Notes: generated from the letters alone by a model not told the origin. 18,511 bases of DNA from Methylococcaceae bacterium UBA1147 (GCA_002311315.1 DBZZ01000003.1:8521-27031), one strand, 5' to 3'. Shown: positions 7,478-15,253, counted from the stretch's first letter. Numbers and translations: made by a program.

Positions 7478-8096
7478 TCAATAACTGTCCTGAAATCAGG
7501 CCCGAAAAAAGCGCCAAGTGTTCTAGCATGAAAATCACCTTGCGGTTAAGCACAGTATCTGATGGACGCCCCATTTTCATGATTGTCGAACCAGTCATAT
7601 TGGCATAGATCGCCGATGAACGGAAATCACTTTCGATTGTGCCGAAACCACTGGCTGAGTCGTGTTTGTTGTCTTTCCGCCCGAATTCAAAAGTCAAGAT
7701 CCGGCGTTTCGGTTGTGTGGGTGATGGCAGTCCCTGTGGACCGTTTTGCAGTCGGGATGTCTTGTTTTCGGTAGTAACGGAGAGCAATGACTGCCCTCGG
7801 TCCGCACTAGCCCGGAAGACAGTTTTGGCAACATCTCGATCGGACAACCCTTGATCGCGATTTTTTGCTTGCCTGATGCAGGTTTACTACTGTTGTGGGG
7901 CAGGTTGTCGGTCGTAGAATCCGGCAACCTGATTAGTCGTCACCGTATCGCTTCTAGCCTAAAAATATGTTGTGAAGCGGGCGAGCTGTGGATTTGGGTT
8001 TCCCCGTCGGGAAGTGCTTTTGGCTCCAGTGCTTAGGAGCACACAATAACTACCCCGCCCGATTGGGCGGGGAGCCAATGATCCAGTTACAGTCGT
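7478..8096. other. Gene-poor region between metX and the cold-shock gene
   Basis: About 620 bases carry no ORF with protein-like composition on either strand. The right part (8000-8072) holds three closely spaced short hairpins: TTCCC/GGGAA, GTGCT/AGCAC and the strong CCCCGCCC/GGGCGGGG. The metX promoter should lie at the left end but no convincing boxes are seen. Confidence 0.5.
8053..8072 (-). terminator. GC-rich hairpin downstream of the cold-shock gene, probable terminator
   Basis: A perfect 8-base-pair stem, CCCCGCCC (8053-8060) and GGGCGGGG (8065-8072) with a GATT loop, lies 24 bases past the cold-shock stop. On the minus strand it is followed by TAGTTATTGTG, which is only moderately T-rich. 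It probably ends or stabilises the cold-shock mRNA. Confidence 0.6.
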
Positions 8097-8300
8097 TTAG
8101 ATTGGAACGACGTTTGTAGCGGCCAGGCCTTTTGGGCCGGACTGCGTTTCGTAGCTTACCTGCTGTCCTTCTGCCAGTGTCTTGTAGCCATCCCCCTGAA
8201 TGGCGGTGTGATGAACGAATACGTCTTCCGCCCCATCCTGTGGCTCTATGAAACCGAAACCTTTCTTATTATCAAACCACTTTACAGTACCAGTAGCCAT
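8097..8300 (-). CDS. Cold-shock domain protein (CspA family)
   Basis: This is a small nucleic-acid-binding beta-barrel that melts RNA structure, cytoplasmic. At 67 residues it has the typical length. RNP1 reads KGFGFI and RNP2 reads VFVHH; the start MATGTVKWFDNKKGFGFI and the end GLAATNVVPI are classic. The ATG at 8300 follows a strong AGAGGAA ribosome-binding site with 8-base spacing. It is monocistronic, with a hairpin downstream and a long AT-rich 5' region, as expected of cold-shock mRNAs. Which paralogue it is (cold-induced or constitutive) cannot be told. Confidence 0.97.
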   Translation of the reverse strand: MATGTVKWFDNKKGFGFIEPQDGAEDVFVHHTAIQGDGYKTLAEGQQVSYETQSGPKGLAATNVVPI

Positions 8301-8770
8301 TAACCAATTCCTCTAAAAATTTCAACAACACGCGAAAAAATGCAAGGGTGATACTGATGCAGTCTACTGACAACCGGGTATCGTCAATATCCCAAGATCC
8401 GCGCGATTCTCGAGTATAACTCGAACGTTGACAACCCGCTATAAATCATTTGACCGAAATTTTATGATCATTTATTGGTTTGTTATGGGCTTGCTCATCC
8501 CTCGCGGATTCAGCGCACCAGGCGACCCGGGTCCATTGAAACTGCGATGCAGTTTCGCTTATTCCCACTTGGTTGATAGCCGGTATTTGGGGATGGCTGA
8601 TGGGCCGTTTCCTGGAACAGGGCGCCGGCCCGATGCTTACCGTTGATATTGGACTAATGCGGGACGGAAACGTGAATAGGGAAATAATCTCAACTGGCAA
8701 GGATCAATGTTTTGACATTTTAAAGAGGCTGGGGCCATCGTCCGAATTCACCTCTGGCAAGCAGCCAGTC
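8301..8770. other. Gene-poor upstream region of the cold-shock gene
   Basis: About 470 bases have no supportable gene. The first 120 or so should be the long 5' leader and promoter of the cold-shock gene. A perfect palindrome at 8410-8424 is listed separately. In the right part (8450-8770) I see nothing recognisable. Confidence 0.5.
8410..8424. promoter_or_regulatory. Perfect palindrome TCGAGT-ATA-ACTCGA, possible operator
   Basis: Two 6-base arms flank ATA, about 110 bases upstream of the cold-shock start. The site includes TATACT on the minus strand and TATAAC on the plus strand, either of which could be part of a -10 box. No well-spaced -35 box goes with it, so it may be a repressor site or a chance palindrome. 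Confidence 0.3.
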
Positions 8771-9181
8771 TTAACGAGCCATCAGTCGGAACAGCCCATC
8801 CAGAACCAGTGCATTCGGGCTCACCGTACCGATCACCTCGCCGCTTTCGATCACCGGGGCTCTTACCAGGTCATAACGGGCAAAAAGCTTGGAACAATAA
8901 CGGATGTCCATGTCCGGAGACACTGATATGACGGGCTTGGCCATAACTTCATAAACGTTGACGCGGTCAGGGGCCCGATTTCTGGCCAGCACATGCCTGG
9001 CGATATCCCCAGCTGTAATCATGCCATATTCGTCGTTTTGGTGACGCTTGTTGACCACCAGGACCGATGTCATGTGAGACTTCATGCTACGGAGAGCCTC
9101 CTGCACCGTAGCAACCCCGTCGATGGTTATAAATTCACTTTTCATTACGTCCCGCACACGAATCAGCTGTTTGGTATTCAT
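8771..9181 (-). CDS. Two-CBS-domain protein of the DUF1538/PII-like operon
   Basis: This 136-residue soluble protein is made almost wholly of a CBS pair. The first repeat runs from VRDVMKSEFITI (about 8-20) to GMITAGDIARHVL, and the second from VYEVMAKPVISVSP (about 76-89) to the C-terminus with APVIESGEVIGTVSP. Such pairs usually bind adenine nucleotides (AMP, ADP, ATP or SAM) and gate transporters or enzymes. The ATG overlaps the stop of the PII-like gene by four bases (ATGA), indicating coupled translation and a shared role. It is the last gene of the operon; no clear terminator follows. Confidence 0.92.
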   Translation of the reverse strand: MNTKQLIRVRDVMKSEFITIDGVATVQEALRSMKSHMTSVLVVNKRHQNDEYGMITAGDIARHVLARNRAPDRVNVYEVMAKPVISVSPDMDIRYCSKLFARYDLVRAPVIESGEVIGTVSPNALVLDGLFRLMAR

Positions 9182-9528
9182 AGTTCGTTCTCAACCACAG
9201 GGGTTAGTTGCTCCATCTGGTGCATCACTCCAATGGCGTCTTCGACATCAATCTGAAATGCTATCCCGGTCCCCGGCTTGGTATCGAATTCTCCCGCCTT
9301 GGCGATTTCTTCGAGGATTTGCCGACTGAGGTGCTCCTCGACCAGCAGCAGCAACACATCACGTTGTGTTTCCAGGGTTAGCCCAAAGAAGGTCTTCGAC
9401 TGTTTTATTCCTTCACCGCGGGCATGGTTGATGACCGTTGCCCCCATCGCGCCGAATTCACGTGAAGTATCCAGAACCAGGTCTGTCTTGTCGTCTTCGA
9501 CGAATGCGATGATTAGTTTGAAATGCAT
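9178..9528 (-). CDS. PII-like signalling protein
   Basis: This 116-residue protein has the ferredoxin-like layout of PII proteins: beta-1 FKLIIAFV, helix, then GATVINHARGEG (28-39, matching GMTVTEVKGFGRQKG of GlnB), a strand DVLLLLV, a second helix, and PGTGIAFQIDVEDAIGV (85-101), matching the GDGKIFVFDVARVIRI region. The T-loop region is about four residues shorter than in GlnB, and the protein has no tyrosine at all, so uridylylation at Tyr51 is impossible. The basic residues that bind ATP phosphates near the C-terminus of GlnB are not evident. It is likely a trimeric small-molecule sensor for the DUF1538 membrane proteins; the ligand is unknown. It overlaps the CBS gene and lies 72 bases after the second DUF1538 gene. 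Confidence 0.83.
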   Translation of the reverse strand: MHFKLIIAFVEDDKTDLVLDTSREFGAMGATVINHARGEGIKQSKTFFGLTLETQRDVLLLLVEEHLSRQILEEIAKAGEFDTKPGTGIAFQIDVEDAIGVMHQMEQLTPVVENEL

Positions 9529-9600
9529 GGGCGTTGAATCCTGCTTTCATGGGTTGGTTGCCGGTGTATGAGGCCGGTCGCAGTTACTGGGTTCGATGGT

Positions 9601-10374
9601 CTACGAAGACCGTTTCCTCATCCTGGCCAGGAGTTCCGCGAGTTCCGCGTAGGCAAGCACCGTGATTATAGGAAATAAACTTGCAAATGCAATCAGGCCA
9701 AATCCATCAATCAGTGGATCTCTTCCGGGAACCGTCGAAGCGAGTCCAAGGCCTAGTGCAGTGACTAGCGGTACCGTTACGGTTGATGTCGTTACCCCGC
9801 CGGAGTCATAGGCAAGGCCGATAATCAGTTTTGGCGCGAATGCAGTCTGCACCATGAGAATACAATATCCGGCCACGATATAGAGGTAAAGTGGAGAGCC
9901 CGTGACGATCCTGAAGATCCCAATCAATAGGCCGATCGCAACCCCCACCGCGACGGCGATCCGCAGTCCAAATGCCCGTATGGCGCCCCCGGAAATTTCT
10001 TCCGCCTTCAGGGCCACGGCGATCAGTGACGGTTCGGCAAGGGTTGTGGAGAAACCTATGCATGCGCCGAAGAGATAGACCCAGCCGTAGGATTGCCAGG
10101 TAATCGGTTCACCTGGCGCCTGGGACTCGATGAATTCGGGGCTGGCCAGTTGCCTGGCCATCAGTTCGCCAACTGGAAAAAGGGTCATTTCCAGGCCCTT
10201 CAGGAAAAAGGCGATACCGAGTATTACGTAGATGAGTCCGACCCCGGTTTTCCCCGGATGAGGGAGCGGCTTGCGGATGACCAGCACCTGGAAGCCGACA
10301 ATGGTCGCTGCGATCGGCATGACATCGGTCATAGTTCCTAGAATGATCGAAGCGGAATCGAAAAGTGCAATCAT
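9601..10374 (-). CDS. DUF1538 membrane protein, second copy
   Basis: This 257-residue integral inner-membrane protein belongs to the uncharacterised DUF1538 family. Conserved blocks include GLEMTLFPVGE (60-70), a TTLAEPSLIAVA helix-breaking segment (110-121), and AYDSGGVTTST (188-198) continuing into TVPLVTALGLGLAS and DPLIDGFGLIAFASL. It shares all these blocks with the gene just upstream, so the two are paralogues and probably pair in the membrane. Only one base separates the upstream stop from this ATG. The positively charged C-terminus (RMRKRSS) suggests a cytoplasmic tail. No function is established; a transport role is inferred from topology and from the PII-like and CBS partners. Confidence 0.9.
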   Translation of the reverse strand: MIALFDSASIILGTMTDVMPIAATIVGFQVLVIRKPLPHPGKTGVGLIYVILGIAFFLKGLEMTLFPVGELMARQLASPEFIESQAPGEPITWQSYGWVYLFGACIGFSTTLAEPSLIAVALKAEEISGGAIRAFGLRIAVAVGVAIGLLIGIFRIVTGSPLYLYIVAGYCILMVQTAFAPKLIIGLAYDSGGVTTSTVTVPLVTALGLGLASTVPGRDPLIDGFGLIAFASLFPIITVLAYAELAELLARMRKRSS

Positions 10375-10375
10375 G

Positions 10376-11110
10376 CTAGACGATCAATCCGTAGGCCATG
10401 ACGAAGATGATCGGGGTGAGTGAGGCAAAGGCGATCAGTCCGAAACCATCGATCAGCGGATTCCTCGATTTGATAGACGAAGCGAGGCCGACTCCGAGCG
10501 CCGTAACCAGCGGTACAGTGATGGTCGAAGTTGTTACCCCACCGGAATCATACGCGATGCCGATCATTGCCCTGGGTGCAAACGCGGTCATTAGCAGGAT
10601 GCCGGCGTAGCCGCCCATGATCAGGTGCTGTAGTGGCCAGCCGCGAATGATGCGAAGTACCCCCACGACAAGGGCAAGACCAACGGCAAGAGCGACGCTG
10701 AGACGCAGACCCAAGGCATAATCGGTACGGGCACCTTTGTTGTTGTCGATCAGTCCGCCGTTTCCCGCGATCCGAGCCGCTTCGTCCGCTATCGCGATCA
10801 GCGCGGGTTCGGCAATGGTGGTTGCGAAACCGAGAGCGAAGGAAAAAGCCATCAGCCAGGACAGGCTGCCTTTTCTGGCAAAGGCTCTTGCCATTGTTTC
10901 GCCAATTGGGAAAAGTCCGATTTCCAGTCCCTGGATGAAAAAGGTCAGACCGATGATGATCAGGAAAGTGCCGCCAAGGAGATTAACCGTGTTCTCAAGT
11001 GGCTGACGGATCACCAGGACCTGGAAAACAAGGATGACGACGAGGATTGGCATGATGTTGAAAAAACTGCCCACCAGGTTCTGTAGAAATTGATTGCGAA
11101 TTCTAATCAT
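10376..11110 (-). CDS. DUF1538 membrane protein, first copy
   Basis: This 244-residue multi-spanning membrane protein is the first gene of the operon. Its landmark blocks are GLEIGLFPIGE (61-71), ATTIAEPALIAIA (96-108), AYDSGGVTTST (186-196) followed by ITVPLVTALGVGLAS, and RNPLIDGFGLIAFASL (216-231). The two Thr-rich, Pro-containing segments may be discontinuous helices lining a path, as in many transporters with internal symmetry; this is inference. A 7-residue basic N-terminus precedes the first hydrophobic segment. A candidate promoter lies just upstream and aceK ends 179 bases before the start. From memory, many DUF1538 proteins are single chains with both halves; here the halves are separate genes. 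Confidence 0.9.
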   Translation of the reverse strand: MIRIRNQFLQNLVGSFFNIMPILVVILVFQVLVIRQPLENTVNLLGGTFLIIIGLTFFIQGLEIGLFPIGETMARAFARKGSLSWLMAFSFALGFATTIAEPALIAIADEAARIAGNGGLIDNNKGARTDYALGLRLSVALAVGLALVVGVLRIIRGWPLQHLIMGGYAGILLMTAFAPRAMIGIAYDSGGVTTSTITVPLVTALGVGLASSIKSRNPLIDGFGLIAFASLTPIIFVMAYGLIV

Positions 11111-11123
11111 CGTCCGTTTTTTC

Positions 11124-11165
11124 GAGCCTGAGGCTCAATATAGTTGATCGTTCGTGATCTTTCCA
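11124..11165 (-). promoter_or_regulatory. Candidate promoter and palindrome for the DUF1538 operon
   Basis: On the minus strand TGGAAA (11160-11165) and TATATT (11137-11142) are 17 bases apart, each close to sigma70 consensus. Immediately downstream lies the palindrome GAGCC-TCA-GGCTC (11124-11136), which would cover the predicted transcription start and could be an operator. It is not followed by a T-run, so it is not a terminator. The ribosome-binding site of the first gene is weak. Confidence 0.4.
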
Positions 11166-11289
11166 GATAACAGCAGGGACCCCGAAATTCGCCCGTTGTA
11201 AAGGGATTGCACTCGGGTACCAGGGGATGCAGCCGGTTTTCTGGCGAACCGCTGTTTCTTCTCTGTGTAGTATTCGGCGCGGTCCGCGG

Positions 11290-13026
11290 TCAGTCCTGAC
11301 GGTGGGTTCCGGGGTAGCGGTGGTAGGGAAGGACATCCAGCACCTGTCCGAGGCGATGCTGATTCTGGAGGTCCCGCCAGTAACGGGCCGTCATGATGTC
11401 GCTGTGCCATTCCATGAAAAAAGCTTCCAGTTCTCGGTCGAAACCGAGAAACGAAATAAATTGTTCGGGAAACACATCATTTTCGCCGACGTAAAACCAT
11501 GTTTCGGCGCGCATCTCGTCTTCAATGGTCTGTGCAACAGGCATCTCCCTGAAATTACAGTCGGTCACCATGCACAGTTCATCGTAGTCGTAGAAAATGA
11601 TTCGTCCGTAACGGGTGACCCCGAAATTTTTGATCAGCAGGTCACCCGGAAAGATGTTGCTTAGGGCAAGATCGCGGATCGCCTGGCCGTAGTCGTAGAC
11701 CACTTTCTGTGCGTTCAGATAATTAGCCGTCTGCAGGTACAGGTTGAGAGGCGTCAGACGACGTTCAATATAGCAGTGCTTCAGGATCACTTTGTCACCC
11801 TGTATTTTCACCGATTCCGTTGCTTCTTTGGTCAGTTCATCCAGTAGGGCCTGAGAAAACCGCGAGCTTTCAAAGGTCAGCCGCCTGAACTCCTGGGCGT
11901 CGATCAGGCGTCCTGCACGGTCATGCTTGAACACAAGTTGGTACTTGTGCAGAACATCCTGCCTGGAACTGGTTTTCGGCGGTGCAAAGTGGTCTCGGAT
12001 GATCTTGATTACGATATCGTAGGAGGGAAGGGTAAAAACCACCATGACCAGTCCTTTGTCTCCCGGTGCATGAACGAACTGGTCGCTGGATTTTTTCAGG
12101 TGATCGAGCAGGTTGCGGTAGCGGACCGTCTTCCCCTGCTTGGCTCGTCCCAGGACGGTGTACAGTTCACCCGCCGATTTTTCAGGCATGATGAGGCGTA
12201 GGAAGGCGACGGAATCTGCTACCTGTTCCAGGTCGACATGGAAATAGGAGCGGGTAAAACTGAACAGCATTCCCGCTTCGCTTTCGGCCATCATCACCGC
12301 ATCAACGGCGATGCCTTTCGGGCCATTCACCAGCGAAATGATCAGCGGAACGGTGTTGTGTGTGCCAACCAGTCGTCCCACCAGGTAAGCCCTGGTTAGT
12401 TGGTGAAACACCGGGTTCATGATCTCGACTCGAATGATCTCACCACTGAAATCACCGTTGTTTCTGTAGGCATTAAACTCCTTGGTAATGAATTGAATGT
12501 CGTCGTTGAACTTGCAAAAGGGCGTTGCAAAGGCAGAATGGTTCAGGATTTCACCGAACAACGTCTCCTCGGTTGTCCGTAACCTGTAAGTTCTGGTTTT
12601 GGGGCTTTCCACATGCCGGGGAGCCGGTTCGAAATCGACGGCCAGGAACTCAACGGTCATGTCCACCCCGACCGTGTCAAACAGGTAGCGTGTTATCGAG
12701 CTGAAAAAGGTCTTGTAGAATTCCGGGTCGGGGAATCGGCGGATTTTTTCTGCAAAGTAGGCCTTGATCTCTGCCCACAGGGTCTTGTTTTTGCAAAGGT
12801 GCCCCAGCCGGTGCTTGAGTTCGACGGCTGTTCGCTTGACGATGATATCGTAGAGTTCGATGCGTTCCACCGCATCGCGCTGACTTCCCTTCCAATCCCG
12901 GTTTTCGAAGCGGACGAGCGCCCGGCGAGTTATGGCACGAAATTCCTGGTTGTAATCGGCAAAGTCGTCACAGACGGTTGATGCGATCGCCTCGGCGAGA
13001 TGCTTGTGTCTAGAGTTCGCGGGCAT
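11290..13026 (-). CDS. aceK: Isocitrate dehydrogenase kinase/phosphatase
   Basis: This bifunctional cytoplasmic enzyme phosphorylates Icd at its active-site serine to divert isocitrate to the glyoxylate shunt, and removes the phosphate again. It has 578 residues, the same as the E. coli protein. The ATP loop HAPGDKG is at 319-325, followed by LVMVVFTLPSYDIVIK with the conserved lysine K341. The catalytic block ALSNIFPGDLLIKNFGVTR (454-472, with D462) and FYDYDEL (478-484) are canonical. The start ATG lies inside the end of icd, overlapping by 17 bases, so the two are co-transcribed and probably coupled. The glyoxylate-shunt genes aceA and aceB are not in the window. Confidence 0.97.
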   Translation of the reverse strand: MPANSRHKHLAEAIASTVCDDFADYNQEFRAITRRALVRFENRDWKGSQRDAVERIELYDIIVKRTAVELKHRLGHLCKNKTLWAEIKAYFAEKIRRFPDPEFYKTFFSSITRYLFDTVGVDMTVEFLAVDFEPAPRHVESPKTRTYRLRTTEETLFGEILNHSAFATPFCKFNDDIQFITKEFNAYRNNGDFSGEIIRVEIMNPVFHQLTRAYLVGRLVGTHNTVPLIISLVNGPKGIAVDAVMMAESEAGMLFSFTRSYFHVDLEQVADSVAFLRLIMPEKSAGELYTVLGRAKQGKTVRYRNLLDHLKKSSDQFVHAPGDKGLVMVVFTLPSYDIVIKIIRDHFAPPKTSSRQDVLHKYQLVFKHDRAGRLIDAQEFRRLTFESSRFSQALLDELTKEATESVKIQGDKVILKHCYIERRLTPLNLYLQTANYLNAQKVVYDYGQAIRDLALSNIFPGDLLIKNFGVTRYGRIIFYDYDELCMVTDCNFREMPVAQTIEDEMRAETWFYVGENDVFPEQFISFLGFDRELEAFFMEWHSDIMTARYWRDLQNQHRLGQVLDVLPYHRYPGTHRQD

Positions 13027-14335
13027 TGCTACCTGAGTCGAAGGCCTTGATCAGCGCGTCGGCGAACTCGCTACACTTTACTTCCGTTGCGTTGTCCATG
13101 AGCCGTGCAAAATCGTAGGTCACTGTCCGATTCCTGATGACTTGGTTCATTGCCTTGATGATGGCATCGGCGGCTTCCGGCCACCCTAGGTAACGCAGCA
13201 TCATTTCCCCGGACAGGATTAGGGATCCCGGGTTTACCTTGTCGAGATTGGCATACTTGGGGGCTGTACCATGGGTGGCTTCAAAAATGGCAATCCCGTT
13301 CGTGTAGTTGATGTTCCCGCCGGGCGCGATGCCGATTCCGCCAACCTGAGCTGCAAGGGCATCAGATAAGTAATCGCCGTTCAGGTTCATGGTCGCAATG
13401 ATGTCGAACTCATCCGGGCGGGTTAGGACCTGCTGCAGGGTGATGTCCGCAATTGCGTCCTTGATCAGGATGCAGCCCCGATCAAGTGCTTCTTGCTGTT
13501 CCTGGTTAGCCACCTCAACGCCTTCTTCAGCGACGGTGCGTTCCCAACGTGTCCAGCTATAGGTGTCCTCGGGAAATTCGGTATCGGCCAATTCGTAACC
13601 CCAGTTGCGAAACCCACCCTCGGTGTATTTCATGATATTGCCCTTGTGCACCAGGGTGACGCTTTTTCGATCGTTCTTGCAGGCGTATTCGATGGCCGAT
13701 CTGACCAGCCTGCGGCTACCCTCAATCGACACCGCTTTGATACCGATACCCGATGTATCGGGAAAGCGTATCTTGTGAAAATGATGCGGAAAGTTTTCCT
13801 TCAATAGGTTGAGGAATCGCTGGCAATCTTCGCTTTCAGCTTCGAACTCGATGCCTGTATAGATATCCTCGGTATTTTCCCGGAAAATGACCATGTCAAT
13901 AGATTCGGGCCTACGGACCGGAGAGGGTACGCCTTCGAACCAACGGACCGGGCGAAGGCAGACATAAAGATCCAGTAGTTGACGAAGGGCCACGTTCAGT
14001 GAACGAATACCGCCGCCCACGGGGGTCGTCAGGGGACCCTTGATTGAAACTAGGTATTGTCGGCAGGCATCGATCGTTTCATCCGGCAGCCAGGTGTTGA
14101 ACCGTTCGTTGGACTTTTGTCCTGCGTAGATCTCGATCCAGTGGATTAGGCGTTTCCCTGCATAAGCCGAAGCGACCGCGGCATCCAGAACCCGCACCGA
14201 AGCTTTCCAGATGTCCGGGCCGGTGCCATCGCCTTCGATATAGGGAATGATCGGATTGTCCGGGACCATTAATTTCCCGTTTGACATCGTGATCTGGCTG
14301 CCCTCGGTAGGAGGCGTTGGCTTGGGGTTGTTCAT
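13010..14335 (-). CDS. icd: NADP-dependent isocitrate dehydrogenase
   Basis: This TCA-cycle enzyme converts isocitrate to 2-oxoglutarate, CO2 and NADPH in the cytoplasm. It has 441 residues, about 25 more than E. coli Icd because of a longer N-terminus and an insertion near 255-285. The phosphorylation site is S112 in GGGIRSLNVALRQ, so AceK control is possible. K231 (LVHKGN) and D321 (LNGDY) are the active-site residues. K360-Y361 (TAPKY) with Y407 and R411 (TVTYDFARLM) indicate NADP specificity. The ATG at 14335 has GGAG about 11 bases upstream. It heads the operon with aceK and has a clear promoter. Confidence 0.97.
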   Translation of the reverse strand: MNNPKPTPPTEGSQITMSNGKLMVPDNPIIPYIEGDGTGPDIWKASVRVLDAAVASAYAGKRLIHWIEIYAGQKSNERFNTWLPDETIDACRQYLVSIKGPLTTPVGGGIRSLNVALRQLLDLYVCLRPVRWFEGVPSPVRRPESIDMVIFRENTEDIYTGIEFEAESEDCQRFLNLLKENFPHHFHKIRFPDTSGIGIKAVSIEGSRRLVRSAIEYACKNDRKSVTLVHKGNIMKYTEGGFRNWGYELADTEFPEDTYSWTRWERTVAEEGVEVANQEQQEALDRGCILIKDAIADITLQQVLTRPDEFDIIATMNLNGDYLSDALAAQVGGIGIAPGGNINYTNGIAIFEATHGTAPKYANLDKVNPGSLILSGEMMLRYLGWPEAADAIIKAMNQVIRNRTVTYDFARLMDNATEVKCSEFADALIKAFDSGSNAREL

Positions 14336-14442
14336 GGTGCTTCGTGCTCCAGTGATGTATTTTTTGTTCTCATGAAATGAGCAGCCGGTCTACAGATCTG
14401 TCGCTTGCCGGCATTGCGTCCTCGACTCGATTTTCCATGGCA

Positions 14443-14484
14443 GAGTCACGAGTCAGGTCCAATGGTTCTTCTGACCCGAGTCAG
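14443..14484. promoter_or_regulatory. Repeated GAGTCA motifs and a CTGAC/GTCAG palindrome in the icd leader
   Basis: GAGTCA occurs three times on the plus strand (about 14443, 14450 and 14478). The last is within the palindrome CTGAC-CCGA-GTCAG (14471-14484). The cluster lies just downstream of the icd promoter, where a repressor or roadblock would act. No regulator can be named. Confidence 0.35.
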
Positions 14485-14499
14485 TCTGTTTAGTTTGGG

Positions 14500-14527
14500 A
14501 TTATAAGGGATATTTTGGCCGTCCCAA
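14500..14527 (-). promoter_or_regulatory. icd: sigma70-like promoter of icd-aceK
   Basis: On the minus strand TTGGGA (14522-14527) and a perfect TATAAT (14500-14505) are separated by 16 bases. The predicted start is near 14493, about 160 bases before the icd ATG. Confidence 0.55.
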
Positions 14528-15253
14528 CCGATTTCAGAAAAATCCGTTATCAGGATTGGCTGCTCGGATGCTGAGGGCTCTGTCCTGGTGCCGGCGCTTG
14601 TCTCGGATGTACGCTTGGGGAACTGGTACCGATCATGGCCAATGTGCCGCTTTGTCCGGGATGTTGCCCTTACCGGTTCGAACTTCCTTAACTTGAAGGA
14701 CGTTATTCAGCCGGAATCCTCCGTGTCTCGTGTTTCCAGGCGAGAAGCAAGAGCCTCGACCCAATGAGGGTGGTCAATGCCGCGTAGAAAATGTTCGATA
14801 TTCAGATCGATCCAGTTAATATTTTCTTCGAATGTATCTAGCAAGGACAATAAACATGGACAGTTGGTATCTGTGCTATTCGGTAATCCATCAGCTCAAT
14901 CGGCGTTCCCCGATCCTTGTTCGGGTTCCGACGCACGATCGGGAGCAAACGGTGCGCTTTAGTCGTTCCTCGAGACTGTGTCGGTGTTGAATTTATTCTT
15001 TGCTGGCCGGTCCGTTCTAAGGTCGGTGAGATCGATTTTCAAACCTCGAATGGATGATTGGCCGGGCTCGGGAGCGTTCAGTTCATTTGTGGGCCCCTAT
15101 CTGGTGGAGAAAAGATGCCTCGTGTATATTGATCGCCCTTGGTTGCTTCGCTTGCATTCCCTCTTTGTCGTGTCCGTTCACCCAGCGAGGGTTCTCATCG
15201 ATGTTTGAGGCACCGGCACAGCAACCTGATCGAATCAACCCTGTATTTCGGTA
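14528..15253. other. Gene-poor region between icd and the ABC exporter
   Basis: About 725 bases between divergent units show no supportable gene. Short open frames at 14777-14962 and 14978-15208 lack ribosome-binding sites and protein-like composition. No tRNA, no clear structured RNA and no repeat was found. The exporter promoter should be at its right end but I cannot point to convincing boxes. Confidence 0.5.

Noticed and set aside
7467..7847. 126-codon minus-strand frame overlapping the metX start
   Set aside because: No recognisable domain, low-complexity mixed composition and no ribosome-binding site. It is more likely untranslated leader plus chance.
8446..8700. 84-codon minus-strand frame upstream of the cold-shock gene
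   Set aside because: Composition does not look protein-like and no start signal is present.
14670..14690. GGTTCGAAC resembling a tRNA T-loop
   Set aside because: Flanking bases do not form a 5-base T stem and no acceptor or anticodon arm is found.
14777..15208. Two short plus-strand frames (61 and 76 codons)
   Set aside because: No ribosome-binding sites, no homology-like motifs and no coupling to neighbours.
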